A stretch of DNA of 64,000 nucleotides, taken from contig NC_003074.8 of NCBI RefSeq assembly GCF_000001735.4, positions 9,424,101-9,488,100 of the forward strand. Reading direction: 5' to 3'. The position numbers and the translations under genes were made by a program. Below are positions 39,565 to 51,440 of this stretch, one piece after another; the first letter of the stretch is position 1, and each line of letters begins with the position of its first letter. The stretch comes from Arabidopsis thaliana. Its lineage: Eukaryota; Streptophyta; Magnoliopsida; Brassicales; Brassicaceae. The notes beneath the pieces were generated by a model. It saw only the letters and a list, made by a program, of their open reading frames with translations, made no database searches and was not told where the DNA came from.

Positions 39565-40077
39565 TTACTCCGCCGGTAAAAACTCCGGCCGCCATGAAAA
39601 CAAATCGCCGGAATCTAAACACCCATCGAAATATTCGAAAAGCCCATCATCACCAAGATCGCAAGGTCCGAACTCCGTAACATGATCCTCAAACCCACAT
39701 AACTCTCCAACCTCTGATGAATCCGACGAGGCTCGTACCAATTCCGTCACCGTTTCCTCACACGACGGAGGAAGAAGCGTTTGCGGTGGCGTAAGCGGCG
39801 GTGGCAAACCCAGCTCGTCATCAGAAGCTTCGAAAAGGTATCCAAGATCCGGCTGAGTTTCACCGGAGCTTAGCGCCGCCGTCGTTGTCGATAACTCATT
39901 CTCGAAACTCTTCATCACCGAGTCAAGATCTTGACTCACTGGGTCAAGCCCCGAGTCATCGAACAAATCATCTCTTAACCGCTTCACGTCCGGCGAGTCG
40001 AGGTCTAACCCGTCTCTGACTCGTTTATTCCCGACAGAGTCAGTCCGAGTTAGCCTCTCCTCCAATAAATCCTCCAT
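39565..40077 (-). CDS. Acidic small protein of unknown function
   Basis: Single-exon ORF of 170 residues starting MEDLLEERLTRTDS. A basic patch (GNKRVRDGLD...KRLRDDL) is followed by a long acidic Ser/Asp/Glu-rich middle, a Pro-rich stretch (LPPPLTPPQTLLPP), and a C-terminal block LFEYFDGCLDSGDLFSWRP. There are no transmembrane or signal segments. The basic patch and acidic character suggest a nuclear or regulatory protein, which is inference only. The locus is AT3G25870 from memory. An E2F-like site and a TATA-like element lie upstream. Confidence 0.8.
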   Translation of the reverse strand: MEDLLEERLTRTDSVGNKRVRDGLDLDSPDVKRLRDDLFDDSGLDPVSQDLDSVMKSFENELSTTTAALSSGETQPDLGYLFEASDDELGLPPPLTPPQTLLPPSCEETVTELVRASSDSSEVGELCGFEDHVTEFGPCDLGDDGLFEYFDGCLDSGDLFSWRPEFLPAE

Positions 40078-40193
40078 AGCTGAACCGGTGGTACGGGTTA
40101 TCGCTTTGGTTAAGATGGTACGGTTTTAATGAGTGGCAATACTGTAATTAAGCGTGAGATATGGGTACAGAATCGGAAGAAGGGGAAACACGA

Positions 40194-40203
40194 GATTTTA
40201 TAG
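40194..40203 (-). promoter_or_regulatory. TATA-like element for the gene at 39565-40077
   Basis: Minus-strand CTATAAAATC lies about 120 bp upstream of the ATG. Other TATA-like matches lie close by (for example near 40217 and 40231), so the exact start site is uncertain. Confidence 0.4.
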
Positions 40204-40278
40204 TGGAGAGAAGATATAAAGAGAAGCAGATATAAAAGTCGGTAACGAAAGAGAAAGCGAGTGATTTCAGACGCAGAC

Positions 40279-40286
40279 TTTGGCGC
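40279..40286. promoter_or_regulatory. E2F-like site
   Basis: TTTGGCGC on the plus strand matches the E2F consensus TTTSSCGC, about 200 bp upstream of the ATG at 40077. A single 8-bp match is suggestive only. Confidence 0.35.
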
Positions 40287-40313
40287 GTGTATAACGAATA
40301 GTTTGGGCATCAC

Positions 40314-43300
40314 AGATCTTTCACTTTTTTTTTTCCTAGTTCTTTTTTTTTCTGGTTTTTATTTTTATTTGGTTTTATATTTTTTGGGATTTCAAATGTC
40401 GTTTTCTAATTTCTGAACGTTATTATTAATTGGTTTAAAATTCGGTACGTACGTTGCAGGACACATGCTCGGTCAGTTAGGTTTTTTGTGTTCATCAAAA
40501 AAGTTGTATAATTAAAAACAAAAGTGTTGTATAATTAGAGAGTACAAGACGTTACGTTGTTGTTGCCTTACCCAAAAAAAAAAAAAAAAAGACGTTACTT
40601 TAAAATCCAAATTACAGCATTTAAAATCATTACCAAACACATCTAAATGGTTTTGTTTTTGTTTTGTTTTAAATCAAGCCGACAACAAATAAGTGAAATA
40701 TACATAACCAAAAATATGTATTAAAAAAAAAGAGAGTAGAAGACGTTACATTGTTATTTGTAACAATATTACAAGGCATATAAGGAAGAAAGAATAAAAA
40801 GAAGGAAACGTTACGATAATAGAAATCTTGAGGATGAGTGAAAACAAAGAACATGTAGAATTTTGTACAACACATCACGTGAGTACATAAAGCAAAATCA
40901 AGTACACAAAACTTCCCACCATAAATTACGCCGGCCCACCATTCTTAAGTATCATTGCCAAATCTAATTGATTATAGAACAAATGTTATTTATTTCGATT
41001 AAAGACAGATTTTATAATTCCCTAGCACTAAAGGTTTTTCTATTGAGACATCATGTTATTTTATCTTTCTTTTTTTGTTAAATGGAAAATTTATTTAATC
41101 TGGAAAAAATAAATACGTATCTGATAGTGAAAAGGTACGTATAGCTAATCATAACTGGGACTTGGGACTGTCGAGCAAAGTGATCAGTTAGCCATATGAA
41201 AAATGAGTATTCAGATGTTGCATTGGTGAACTAGACATTCTTATACCAATCTTTATGTGGTTGAGCTATGAGAACCATGGATGGAGAAGCTATATATGTA
41301 CATGTAAAAATCAACAAAAAAAAAAAAAACTCGTGGAAATTATTAATGAGACCGGGACCATGCGTGAAGAAACTATACATAGAAGCTATGTACAATTCTG
41401 ACTTTATTTAAATTCTTACCGCAATTTCTTTCTTTACATGTCTATCAATTTGTGGATTGTACATAACACGAAAATATGAAATTAATAGATAAGTCTGCGT
41501 TTTTATTTATCAATTATATTATTGGTTAGGCAGGCGGTAGAAGCTAAGTTAGCTAACTATAGTCTTTAAATATATGCGAAAAGTTATGTGGTTAAAATAT
41601 CAGAAATTCGAACAATAAAAATACAAAATTAGTTAGGTGTTCTTAAACAAGTTAAAGACTAATAAATCATTTGAAATGTGAATTTTCGTCAAATTGGTAT
41701 TGAATGGAGATTTTGTTAGAAATGGGAAGAAACAAAAACAAAAAAATGGTATAGTTCTGATAGAACGAGTTTTGTAATGTTCTAATTAAAGAATTGAGAG
41801 GCGATTCTGGTGCGCATCGCTTTCACGTCCTCTCGTCTTCACTTAGCGCCACGACGAAGCTTAAAGTTGTAGGTAGATCCCCATTAAAACTCGCAATTCC
41901 TAAAACAATTAATTTGATTAAATACTGTAGATTTGTCCCATAGCCAAAAAATTTGACGTACGACCTCACAATCTACAGAGTAATTTCATTAAAAATTTTA
42001 TACACTTATAATTAATATTTCCCAAAAATGTTCGCAACAATTAATTATCTTCGTTCAAATCTTTTTTTTTTCTTTCTTTTTGCTTCATTTTCGAACTCGT
42101 TTTCTTATCTTTGAATTTTAAATAGTACTACATGTCGTGGTTCGAACAATATATATATTTTTTTTTGTCGTAAATTTATATCTTTATAAAGATTTTCATA
42201 TTTTTCGAGAACGAAATTTCCGGCCGACAGCGTGAGGGTTTGCTGTGGAGATAGTACGTGGACATGTGTAGAGAACATGACACGTGTCTATATTAGAACA
42301 CTTTCCATCATCACATCTCAGCCGTCGATTAAGTTTTCTGCCAATTGAAGTCTTCATCGCAGTTGTCGTTCGATCAAAATAACAAATGGGTTAAATAGTG
42401 GTTGTTACATAAACTCATGATAGTATATGGTTATTAGACAGAAAAGATTATTACATATGTGAGAATACTTCAGAATAATGACGGCCAAAGTTAATCATCT
42501 CAAATTATAAGAATTTCGAAAAGCTACTCACTTCGTAAATCATTTAAATTCTGAATTACAGACGTCGGTAGGTCTTTAAAGAAATAAAACTGATAAATGG
42601 TTATAGGAATCGGTCATAAACTAAAAAGATCAACAAAATGTTCGTTCGTGTTTACTCGAATTTTCTTTAGCTTGTGAGCTTGATGCAGAACTATATATGT
42701 CGGTACTTACTAACCCTTGCATATTTGTTTACATGACTTGGATTATTAGGATCCAAACATATTTCGTATATAAAAAATTAATCTAAAACGCTCATTAAAG
42801 CTTTTAGTTTCTCTTTAATGGTTATATATCAATAGGCAATAAAAGTTTTAAATGTCCGTACACGTCACGTGATTCCGACATTACTAGATCATCGGTGGTT
42901 AGGTTGATAGTCGCTTTGTGAATTGTGGGTGCAACTAACATAATTTTACTTTCTCTTTATCTTAATCTCAAAACTTTCAGAAATAAAACCTAACCGGAAA
43001 TAGAACCGTACAATTTCATATATCAAGGATTTTAACTTATATTGTAGCATGCTCAACTTGGTTTTGCGATGTTTTCATATCTATTATTATTTCAACATAT
43101 TTTCCAAATTATTTTATCTAAATAACTTACTTATTTGCAAATTAATTAGTCTATAAAACATATCTTTTTTTGGTCATAGGTTATTATTGTACATACTTAT
43201 TAAATATTTTTAATTTTATTGTATTACATATTATAGATACATACTTGAAACTACGATCACAATAGATATAAATAAAAACGATTTTATGAAAGAGAATTCT

Positions 43301-44380
43301 CTCTGCAACCTATCTCAGTCTGGAAAATATTAACCTGAGAAGATTTGGATATCGCAATCTTAAAAAGTTAAAATTATGTCAAGCTCAGATAGCTGTAAGA
43401 AAGAAATTTCTTAATTACTAAATATTTAATCTTTTTACCATGTGTAGATGATTGATTAGGATCTTATAAACTTGTACCCAAAACGACTTTAGCACCCAAA
43501 AAATAAAAGGTTATATCATTTCATTAATTTGTATGCTCATGTATAACACGTCATTTATGTGGCCAATATGGACGGTCCATGTAATCCAGACAAAATTGTT
43601 CGAGTTGTAATTCTTTGTTTGGTATAGCGTTTTGTTGGGAAGCAACCGAAACAATCGTTTTCGAGCAAAGCCATTTGCAAAAACTATGAAAGCCTTACGA
43701 AAAGAGAAAATGATGATAGTCAACTATTATAATGCTCTAATAGTTGGACCCTAATTGTAATAGATTTACGTATAAAAAAAAAGACAAATTTTGGATAGAC
43801 CTTGTATATCAGATTTTCCAGCACATGTATAAAGCCGTGCAGGTCTATGTACATATCTCGATACACAGCTATATGTCATGCCAATACATATCTCGATTAA
43901 GATTAGCTTGACTAGCAACCTAAGTCCACAACTACTACTATTGTGAATGACTAGACTTTTAACTCGTTTAATATATTGTTTGTGTTAGAAAGATATAATA
44001 GATTTTAAAAGAAAAAAAAGATTTGAGAATTATGTATATAAAACAAAAAGAAGACATGTTAATTTGCTTCAATCATATCATTTCGTGTTAGTAATTCTAT
44101 ATCTTATCATCCACTTTTGACTTATTCAATTAACTTAAAGTATCATAGGAAAGAACGAGATAGCACGTCATATTAAAATGGATGGATGTGATTCACACTT
44201 GCACAATTCTCGTCTTGCGCTAAATTTCTGTCCAATTTCGTCTGCCAACCTACAACTTACAAGGTCCAAAAGCCCTTTAATATAATTACGCATTATTAGT
44301 ATTTTCCAATGTCAAGAAAACAATAAATGGACTATAACTCTCTGCTTAATGCCTAAAGGGCTAGAACAATTAGTCAATTA
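40314..44380. other. 4-kb gene-poor AT-rich region
   Basis: No convincing gene. Two GC-richer islands stand out: about 41795-41870 (GGTGCGCATCGCTTTCACG and following) and about 42218-42320. The second has a palindromic G-box GACACGTGTC at 42279-42288 and a nearby TACGTGG. Poly-A runs occur at about 40573 and 41318. Confidence 0.45.
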
Positions 44381-44847
44381 GTGGATAGACGATTTTTTAG
44401 AGGTTTAAATAGTTTTCAAATAAAAATAAAATATATTTCTGTATTAATATAACATAATAAAAACAAGTTAATAGAAATAAATTGTATATTTTAAATTAAT
44501 CAAAATACATAAGCAAGAAATATGAGTATTCAGTATTCACTAATTTTAAAATACATAAATTTAAAAGCATTAGGCTAAATTCACCTATCTTACCAAAATC
44601 TATCTAATACAATTAATCTGCATGATAACTGGATAATCTGCTAAATCTAACTAGCTACTTAAGAGGTGGTGATCTACGCCTAGAACGTCTAATCATGATT
44701 TAGGAGATTTTAAGCGGCTACACATTTACAACATAACATATTATAAATATTATATTATAAATAAAATTCATAGAAAACTATCTCTTAGAAAAATAAAAAT
44801 ATGAAATTATAAACAAAACTTAGATAAAACCATTTATAATTCATAGC

Positions 44848-45006
44848 AAACAATATATACAAAGCTAAAACTTATAATTTAAATTGATATAGTTGGAAAC
44901 AAACAATATATACAAAGCTAAAACTTATAATTTAAATTTATATAGTTGGAAACAAACAATATATACAAAGCTAAAACTTATAATTTAAATTTATATAGTT
45001 GAAAAC
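44848..45006. repeat. 53-bp tandem repeat, three copies
   Basis: CAATATATACAAAGCTAAAA begins at 44851, 44904 and 44957, each followed by CTTATAATTTAAATTKATAT and AGTTG. The second and third copies are nearly identical, which implies recent expansion. Confidence 0.9.
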
Positions 45007-45299
45007 TAAAAAATAAACTAAAATAAAACTTATGGAATTTTAGACAGCCAAAACGGTTATTTAGATATCACATAAACGTCTAAAATCTAGATGACGATCA
45101 ACTAGGGATGTCAGACGGGCGAGCACGCGACCAAATGGGGGGTCCGTGATGGCCCGTGCTTCTTTTCCATAAGTGGTGGTCCGGTCCGCCAACGACCACA
45201 TGCGACCAATCGAAGCCCATATTCGCCTCGCAATGTCCATTGGTCTAACGGTCTGGCCCGCAATCCTGTTCTGTTCTAGTTGTCTCTGAAACACACTGT

Positions 45300-45345
45300 G
45301 TTGTTCTCGTCTCTGAAACACAGTGTTGTTCTCGTCTCTGAAACC
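45300..45345. repeat. Short tandem repeat of TTGTTCTCGTCTCTGAAACA type
   Basis: GTCTCTGAAACACACTGTGTTGTTCT-like units of about 24 bases recur two to three times between 45278 and 45345, just inside the region holding the AXR1-like fragment. Confidence 0.6.
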
Positions 45346-45470
45346 TTCGCTTATGGAGAACTTCTGTTCTATTGCATGCCTTTGAAGACAAGAGACTTTG
45401 ACCGTAATAAATGGTTATTCCACAAGTTTTGTAATTCTGTGTTATCACCAAACACAAACTGTTCAGTCTA

Positions 45471-45933
45471 CTCCATCGTTAATATCTAGGTTCACCATTG
45501 AATCTTCCACCAGCTATAACCAAACAACGACGAAAAAGAGATGTCATAACTATTTAACTACACAAATAGCATCTAAAAATAGCAACAAAAAAAATCAAAA
45601 ACTAGTCATTACTTAGTACCTATGAAATTGTTTCCAAATGTCTCCAATTAGAACCTTGGATCCTTCAACGATGGTGATACTACCAACACCACCAAGGACG
45701 AGATTCTTCAAGGCATTGGAACCAATAGGACCACAATTGAGTAAACAGATACTCGCTTCTTCCAAAGTCCCTTGACTTCACCTCAAAATCCTAATCAATC
45801 AACGATTACTTCATAAAATTTCCTCCCAACAAGATTCGTTCGAAGATCGATAGAATAATACAAATGTAGAGTTCGAAGAGACTAACATAGTATACATGAG
45901 TTGACGATCGTACTTGGCTTTAGGTTCCATCAT
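45471..45933 (-). pseudogene. AXR1-like (NEDD8 E1 regulatory subunit) gene fragment with intron remnants
   Basis: Minus-strand pieces match AXR1-family exons in order. The first, 45933-45894, reads MMEPKAKYDRQL. The second, about 45784-45620, reads ASICLLNCGPIGSNALKNLV, then GGVGSITIVEGSKV and IGD. The third, about 45518-45471, reads LVEDSMVNLD. In the family the last lies about 50-60 residues further on, so the exon between is missing. Spacer sequence and splice-like borders remain between the pieces, which means copying at DNA level and not from mRNA. Frameshifts near the second piece's ends break the frame. GC-rich flanks beginning TAGGGATGTC at 45103 and ending GACTCCCTTA at 46100 resemble plant hAT ends, so a transposon may have captured it; no target-site duplication was found. 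Confidence 0.8.
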
Positions 45934-46420
45934 TGTTAGAGATGAGAGATCATATGTTCGTAAGTCGTAAACAGAGGAAGAAGAACAAGCGCGTCGTCCA
46001 CAAGTCCGCAGACATTAATAGATAAACCATGACTAATCCACAATCCAAAGTTCCAAACGCACCCAACCCGCAATGCCCGCTCTTTTTTTGGACTCCCTTA
46101 TACAGGCCCATACCTACTCTGCAATATTACTAAACGGGCCAGGCAAAGGCCCAATTGATATCTTTACCATCAACACTTTTTTAAAACATTGATTTTAGTA
46201 AAATTTATGTTGTTTAGGAACGTCAAACGCTTAAATAGCTTTTGTTTGACTTGTAGTTTTGCAAATATATAACTTCTCTTTTGACGTATAAAATAAAACT
46301 GAAGAATCTGAAATTTGGATAACATGTTAATAATCTTCTTTTACCATTTTTTTCAAAAGTATTGTAGTTAAAAAAAAATTGATTATTGTAAGAAGGGGAA
46401 AAACATGAAGGACTACAAGT

Positions 46421-46789
46421 CTACAACGATAAACTAACGCTGTCTGGTTCCGGTTTACAGTTCAGATCCAAACCCAAACCCTGTAACCCGACCCGATTAA
46501 TCTCATCGAATTCTCCGTCTCGAACGCCGTTACAATCCAACGAGTTTCTCAACCCAAGATTCTGACTCCGTTTCCTCTTCTTAGACGGTAACTCTCCCTC
46601 AGCAACACCGCCGTTAACTTTCGCAACCGTTCGTGTCGCCACGTGTACTCTCCGTAATATCTTGAAAAACTCATCCACCTCTTCCTCCGTTACCGTCCGA
46701 ACAACTTCCGTCGACGGTTTCCCTCTGTTACCGTCAGATTTTCCGTTATCTTCTTCTACGCGTTCTTCTTTCTTCAAAGAGTTGTTCAT
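46421..46789 (-). CDS. NIMIN2: NIM1/NPR1-interacting protein 2
   Basis: Small nuclear regulator that binds NPR1 and tunes salicylic-acid-dependent defence transcription. Intronless, 122 residues. It shows the conserved NPR1-binding helix EEEVDEFFKILRRVHVATR, a basic nuclear-localisation stretch (PSKKRKR), and a C-terminal EAR repression motif (LGLDLN), followed by a final SLSL. The length and all three elements fit the family. The promoter has a TGACGTCA site and several TTGAC W-box cores within 350 bp, as expected for SA-responsive control. The locus is AT3G25882 from memory. Confidence 0.95.
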   Translation of the reverse strand: MNNSLKKEERVEEDNGKSDGNRGKPSTEVVRTVTEEEVDEFFKILRRVHVATRTVAKVNGGVAEGELPSKKRKRSQNLGLRNSLDCNGVRDGEFDEINRVGLQGLGLDLNCKPEPDSVSLSL

Positions 46790-46998
46790 GTTAGCCAGAA
46801 GAAAATGTTAACGGCGTCGTTTAAGCTTAGTCAAGAAAAAATTATTTGCTGATTTTATTTTGCTAAAATTTATAATGAAACTCTTATAGCCGTCGGTGTG
46901 GAACTTAGACGGTCGATATTGTCAACAACTAAATAAATTGGACGGTGGAGATTGATGCTAATGACATCATCATGCGATGTTTTAAAGCGTAAGTATCA

Positions 46999-47006
46999 TG
47001 ACGTCA
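46999..47006. promoter_or_regulatory. TGACGTCA (as-1/TGA-factor) site of NIMIN2
   Basis: A palindromic TGACGTCA about 210 bp upstream of the NIMIN2 ATG. TGA bZIP factors bind TGACG and recruit NPR1. W-box cores are nearby (TTGTCAAC at about 46919, ATTGACTTTT at about 47012). Confidence 0.55.
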
Positions 47007-47029
47007 CACTTTATTGACTTTTGGAATAA

Positions 47030-50000
47030 AGGAAGTCCATGTGTGGAAAAATTGGTATCGGCTATATTTTTAGAGTATATGTAAGAAATAACTTTTGACT
47101 TCAAAAGAATACACAAAATAACCTTGGACCAAATAGTATTTGTCGGCTACAGAAATTTTGGCAATAGTTAGTCTATTTTAGCCTTTCTCTTTCTTCTTCC
47201 TTCTTTTGTTTCTTTTTCATCTTCTTTACGAGACTTTAGCCATGGAGTTCTCTTTCTCTCTTCATCTTTAACACAATTCATCTTCTTCAGATTCACCATG
47301 TCATTTTCTTTTTCTATTTCTCTCTCCCTCTCCTAAAATAATCTTCACCACCTCTCATAAAATATATCATCATATCTCTTTATTTTGTTCACCTACATGT
47401 TCTCTCTTTCTTTTTCCATAGAAATCTCTCTATCTCTCATTCTTTATTTTCTCTTTTTACCTGAATTTTCCGTCAATGTCGTTGTGATATAAGAGATTAG
47501 ATTTGATTTTAAAACAAATGTCTGATTTTAAAATGCATGTATTTTAAGAACAAAACATGTTATTAACACTGATATATTAATATTTGTCATGCTATCCAAT
47601 AAAAACTCATGAAATAAATAAATATTTGTCATGTTATCCAATAAAAACCCATGTAATATTGTAACAATTCTATATGTTTTTTTAAACTTCGCGATCTATA
47701 AGAGAATTGCATGCTTTTTATAAATATTTCGTGCTATTTCTGAGAAACACATTATTTCAGAGAAACATATATATCGTGTATATATATTCTGTATGTATTT
47801 TAAAGAATTGCATGATTTTTGTAAATATATCATGCTATTTTAGACAAATACATATAAACTTTATAACTAAAGCCAATGGCATTATTGTAAAAATAAGTAA
47901 ACACAAGGATATTTTTGTATTTTCTCTTTTTCAGAAAATGTTATTTACCTAACTTTTCTGACACAATGTCATTCTCTCAATTCTTTTCCATTTCATAGTT
48001 AGTTTCTAATATTACCCATATTTTTATATACATAGAGATCTATATTTTTATAATTTAACAAAGACCAAAAAAATTTGGCCAAACAACAAATAAATAAGGA
48101 AGACTAAGAACTTGTGAATTGTGATCATCGTTAACGTGGGGAAGATTTTCTTGCGATTATTATTCCTAGTCTTATTTATTTATTTATTTCCACTATCAAT
48201 TTAAAATGACACGTAAATTTGTAATGATTTTTCGAATAATGTAAGCACTAATTGATATTGGTGTTTTAACTTTTAACAAAAGAAAACAAAGATCTACATA
48301 TGGGCCTAAAGTAAAAGCCTTTTAGTTAAGTACATTATAATTGGGCTTTATATCTTAACAACGTCGAATCAATTGTAGGGCCGACGTGGGCGGCTAAGCT
48401 GTTTCCAACTTTCCAACTTCCGACCAGCTCCACTTGTGTCTTTCGCTCTCTCTACACTTATGTTTTTTTTTTTTCAACTCTCTGTTTTGTCTGACGTGTC
48501 CACTTACTAATAATTTTTGAAAAAACTTTCCACATATAAAAATTGCTTGATGGTCGTCGTCGATGGCTGCATTATTTATGAATGTATTAGTCCACATGGT
48601 GAAATGTCTACATTTTAAACACCACGTGACACTGATAATCCGACACTTGTATGTGTGAAATCAATGTAATGATCCCTTACTCTTTCTTTTTTGTTTTTCT
48701 TTCAATAGAACAAAAATATTGCGAATTTATCTAATAATGTTTCTGTAATACTAAAATTATTTTAAAAGTTTTTATTTAATATATTGTTAATTTGTCTAAA
48801 TTTTGTCACGACCGTTTTTCTTCATGAATAGTCTTTGACGTAGTTGAACATCCATTTTGTATACACTGTTATAAATTTGCACACATTTTGTGTTTCAACA
48901 ATTTTTAAAAAGTATATATGTAGTGTACAACTTTACTTTATTATTGCTTTACTTTTTTTTTGTCTATTGTCGTTGAAAAATGACATCAAATGAATCTGTT
49001 GCCTTCCTTACGTAGGAAACGTTTTGTTGAAATAGTAATAATTAGTAAGGGTCATTGTATATTGGTGGAGAAAATGTTTTTCTTACTTCTGTAATTGCAT
49101 CGTCTTTTCTTCACGTAGGGTAGGCAATCACATGCATTCAGGCGTGCGTTCACTGTTTTCTTTTTTCTTCTAGCTTTTTGTTTTCCTACTATATTGTTGC
49201 AGAAAAATGTTTAGTTTAAACTAAATTAATTATCCAACTCTTTAAAGTGGCAATCTTGTAAATAAAAAGGGGAGTAGGTCTGGACCAATGTGGCAATGCG
49301 AGCGATATGTTAAAAAAGCTGTGGAATAAACAAAATTTTGGAAATTAGGAGTTCCTTTCGTTTTATGGAATTGAAAGAAAATGACACTTTCAATATTTTT
49401 TTGGTATTTCTTTAGTAAAAAATGTTTTAAATTTTTAATCGATCGAATCGTAATGAACCTTACAAAAAAATCATAAAATTTGAAGTTGATATATAAATTT
49501 TAATCTAGAGATGTTAACTTTTTGGATTAATCTGGAAGCGACCTGTTTTAAGTTGTTTCAAAACTATTAGGACCGAAACCAAATAGAATCGAGCAAAAAA
49601 TGTTAGAAATTTTTATTTTATTTTGTGTTCTTTAGGTTAACCAAATGTTCGTTCATGGTGTAAGATATCAAATAATGGATGAGCTTAACCTCTAAAATAC
49701 AAGTTTAAATTGATCGGTTCAAATCGGACCGAACTTAAATGATTTTGCAAGTTATTAGAGTGATCATGATCATGTTATGTTACGGAATATTACAGAGTAA
49801 CTTAACTTAAGCACTGACTTAGTTGACCCAAAAAGAGACCATTGACTTCATGAAATGCTTGAGTGTGGAAAAAATAAAACAGAGTTATTCAAAAACGTTT
49901 TGAGTTGTGAATTATTCTCATTAACATTGTATTTATTTGGTGCACAAAAAAAAAAAAAAAAAAAATTGTATTTATTTATACCCACTAAAGATGGGAAGAA

Positions 50001-50619
50001 GACTTGTAAATTATGATGAAAAGTCCCTCGGTTGGTAGCAACTAGCAAATGTGGGGATGGAACAATCCTCCACGTTCGAAATTGTTCTTCTTTAGCACAA
50101 TCAAGATACTGCAAAGTAAACTACCTCTAATGTAATTAATTAACCTCACAAATTGTTATGTTAATTAATGGTATTGAATTATACTCGTCGATCTTTTGTA
50201 AGATATTTTTGTTGAATGCCGAAAAAATTATCAGAATCTATAATTGATGTTTTTGTTTAAGAGTCAATTTGGGAGAATGAGTTAAATTACTATAGAATAC
50301 AAGTATACATCACATCAAATAATATGAATAATTCACTAAACAATGAAGGAGTAGTTACTAGTCACTCTCTTTTATTTATTTTTAATTAAAAAACGAATAT
50401 ATATGTTATTGTAGTTTAATACTATTAATAAAATAAAATTCTATTACTTCACTTAGCTAAAAGACCCACAGTGCAGTAACAGTGAGAAGTAAATTTCATG
50501 AATAATGTATTACAATACAATAATAACTTGTTCGATACAAAGTATTATTCCTTTCACAAACTAAATTTATTTACCATATATCCATAATATAATTCCAAAA
50601 ATAGTATGTTTTATTACCA
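47030..50619. other. Gene-poor region between NIMIN2 and the MITE
   Basis: No gene is supported. A 300-bp pyrimidine-rich (CT) stretch lies at about 47180-47460. Two direct repeat pairs follow: ATATTTGTCATGYTATCCAA at about 47580 and 47622, and GAATTGCATG...TAAATAT at about 47704 and 47806. A GC-richer stretch at about 48360-48430 (GGGCCGACGTGGGCGGC) and a CACGTG at 48623-48628 could belong to an unrecognised promoter. A long A-run occurs at 49947-49966. Confidence 0.45.
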
Positions 50620-51075
50620 TATTGTAAAAGGGAAAAATGTCATTTAAATCATCACTTTACCATTTTCGTTGGTTTAAAACATAAACTCTCGATTTGGTGA
50701 TTTAAATCCTCAATTTTATGTTGACGTTTAATTTAATCACGAATTCTCGTTAACTAAGCCAATTAAGACACATCGTTAAAAAATTTTCTAATTAAAATTT
50801 TTGAGTTTTTCTCTATTTTTCTTCAGAATCTCTTATCTTCTTTGGAATTTCTCTTCTTATTCGAATTCAAAGTAATCTTTCATCTTTAGGTCGATTGACG
50901 ATACCGGGAAAAAAAATTGTGTCTCAATTGGCTTAGTCAACGAGAATTTGTAATTAAATTGAAAATCAACATCAAATTAAGAATTTAATTCACAAGATCC
51001 AAAATTCATACTTTAAACCAACGAAAATGATAAAGTGATAATTTAAAAAACATTTTCCTTATCCCTATTGTAAAA
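50620..51075. mobile_element. 436-bp Mutator-like MITE with long inverted repeats and 10-bp TSD
   Basis: The element is 50630-51065. Its two ends are inverted copies for about 140 bp each, with shared features such as CATTTTCGTTGGTTTAAA, TCTCGTTRACTAAGCCAATT and GACACA. The terminal bases are GGGA...TCCC. Identical direct repeats TATTGTAAAA flank it at 50620-50629 and 51066-51075. Long terminal inverted repeats with a 9-11-bp target duplication are the hallmark of non-autonomous Mutator-like elements. The internal 150 bases are AT-rich and encode nothing. Confidence 0.88.
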
Positions 51076-51410
51076 CTATTTTCACCAATCTTAACCGAAA
51101 AAATGAAATAAAACTGTCCAAAAAAAAAAAACCAAATGCTAATAAAAAACGAATTTAATTTCCCATCTTCGTTTTTTTTCTTTCTTTTAATGCTTTAATA
51201 AATTTTTATTGAGATCTGTGTTTGAACAATCGTTTCTTAAAAGATTTTTAACATCTTTTTAAATTCCTCGGTCTCTTAAATTTACCAGTTACATAACTTT
51301 CTTTTATTTTTCCGACATAAATTAAAAGTTTTGTCTTTGGTAATAGAGAGGCAGAAAAATCTTGGCCATAGATTTGTCATCTGTTTTCGATTCGTTTTGA
51401 TTCTTTACTT

Positions 51411-51440
51411 TATCTTCTTCTTCTTCTTCTTCTTCCTCTT
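51411..51440. repeat. CTT microsatellite in the CRF11 promoter or leader
   Basis: About eight CTT units (CTTCTTCTTCTTCTTC) lie in the pyrimidine-rich stretch before the CRF11 leader. Such CT-rich tracts are common near plant transcription start sites. Confidence 0.7.

Noticed and set aside
45061..45457. Two minus-strand ORFs (45061-45321, 45245-45457) as genes
   Set aside because: They read through the GC-rich border and short tandem repeats and show no conserved domain; the AXR1-like remnants beside them use other frames.
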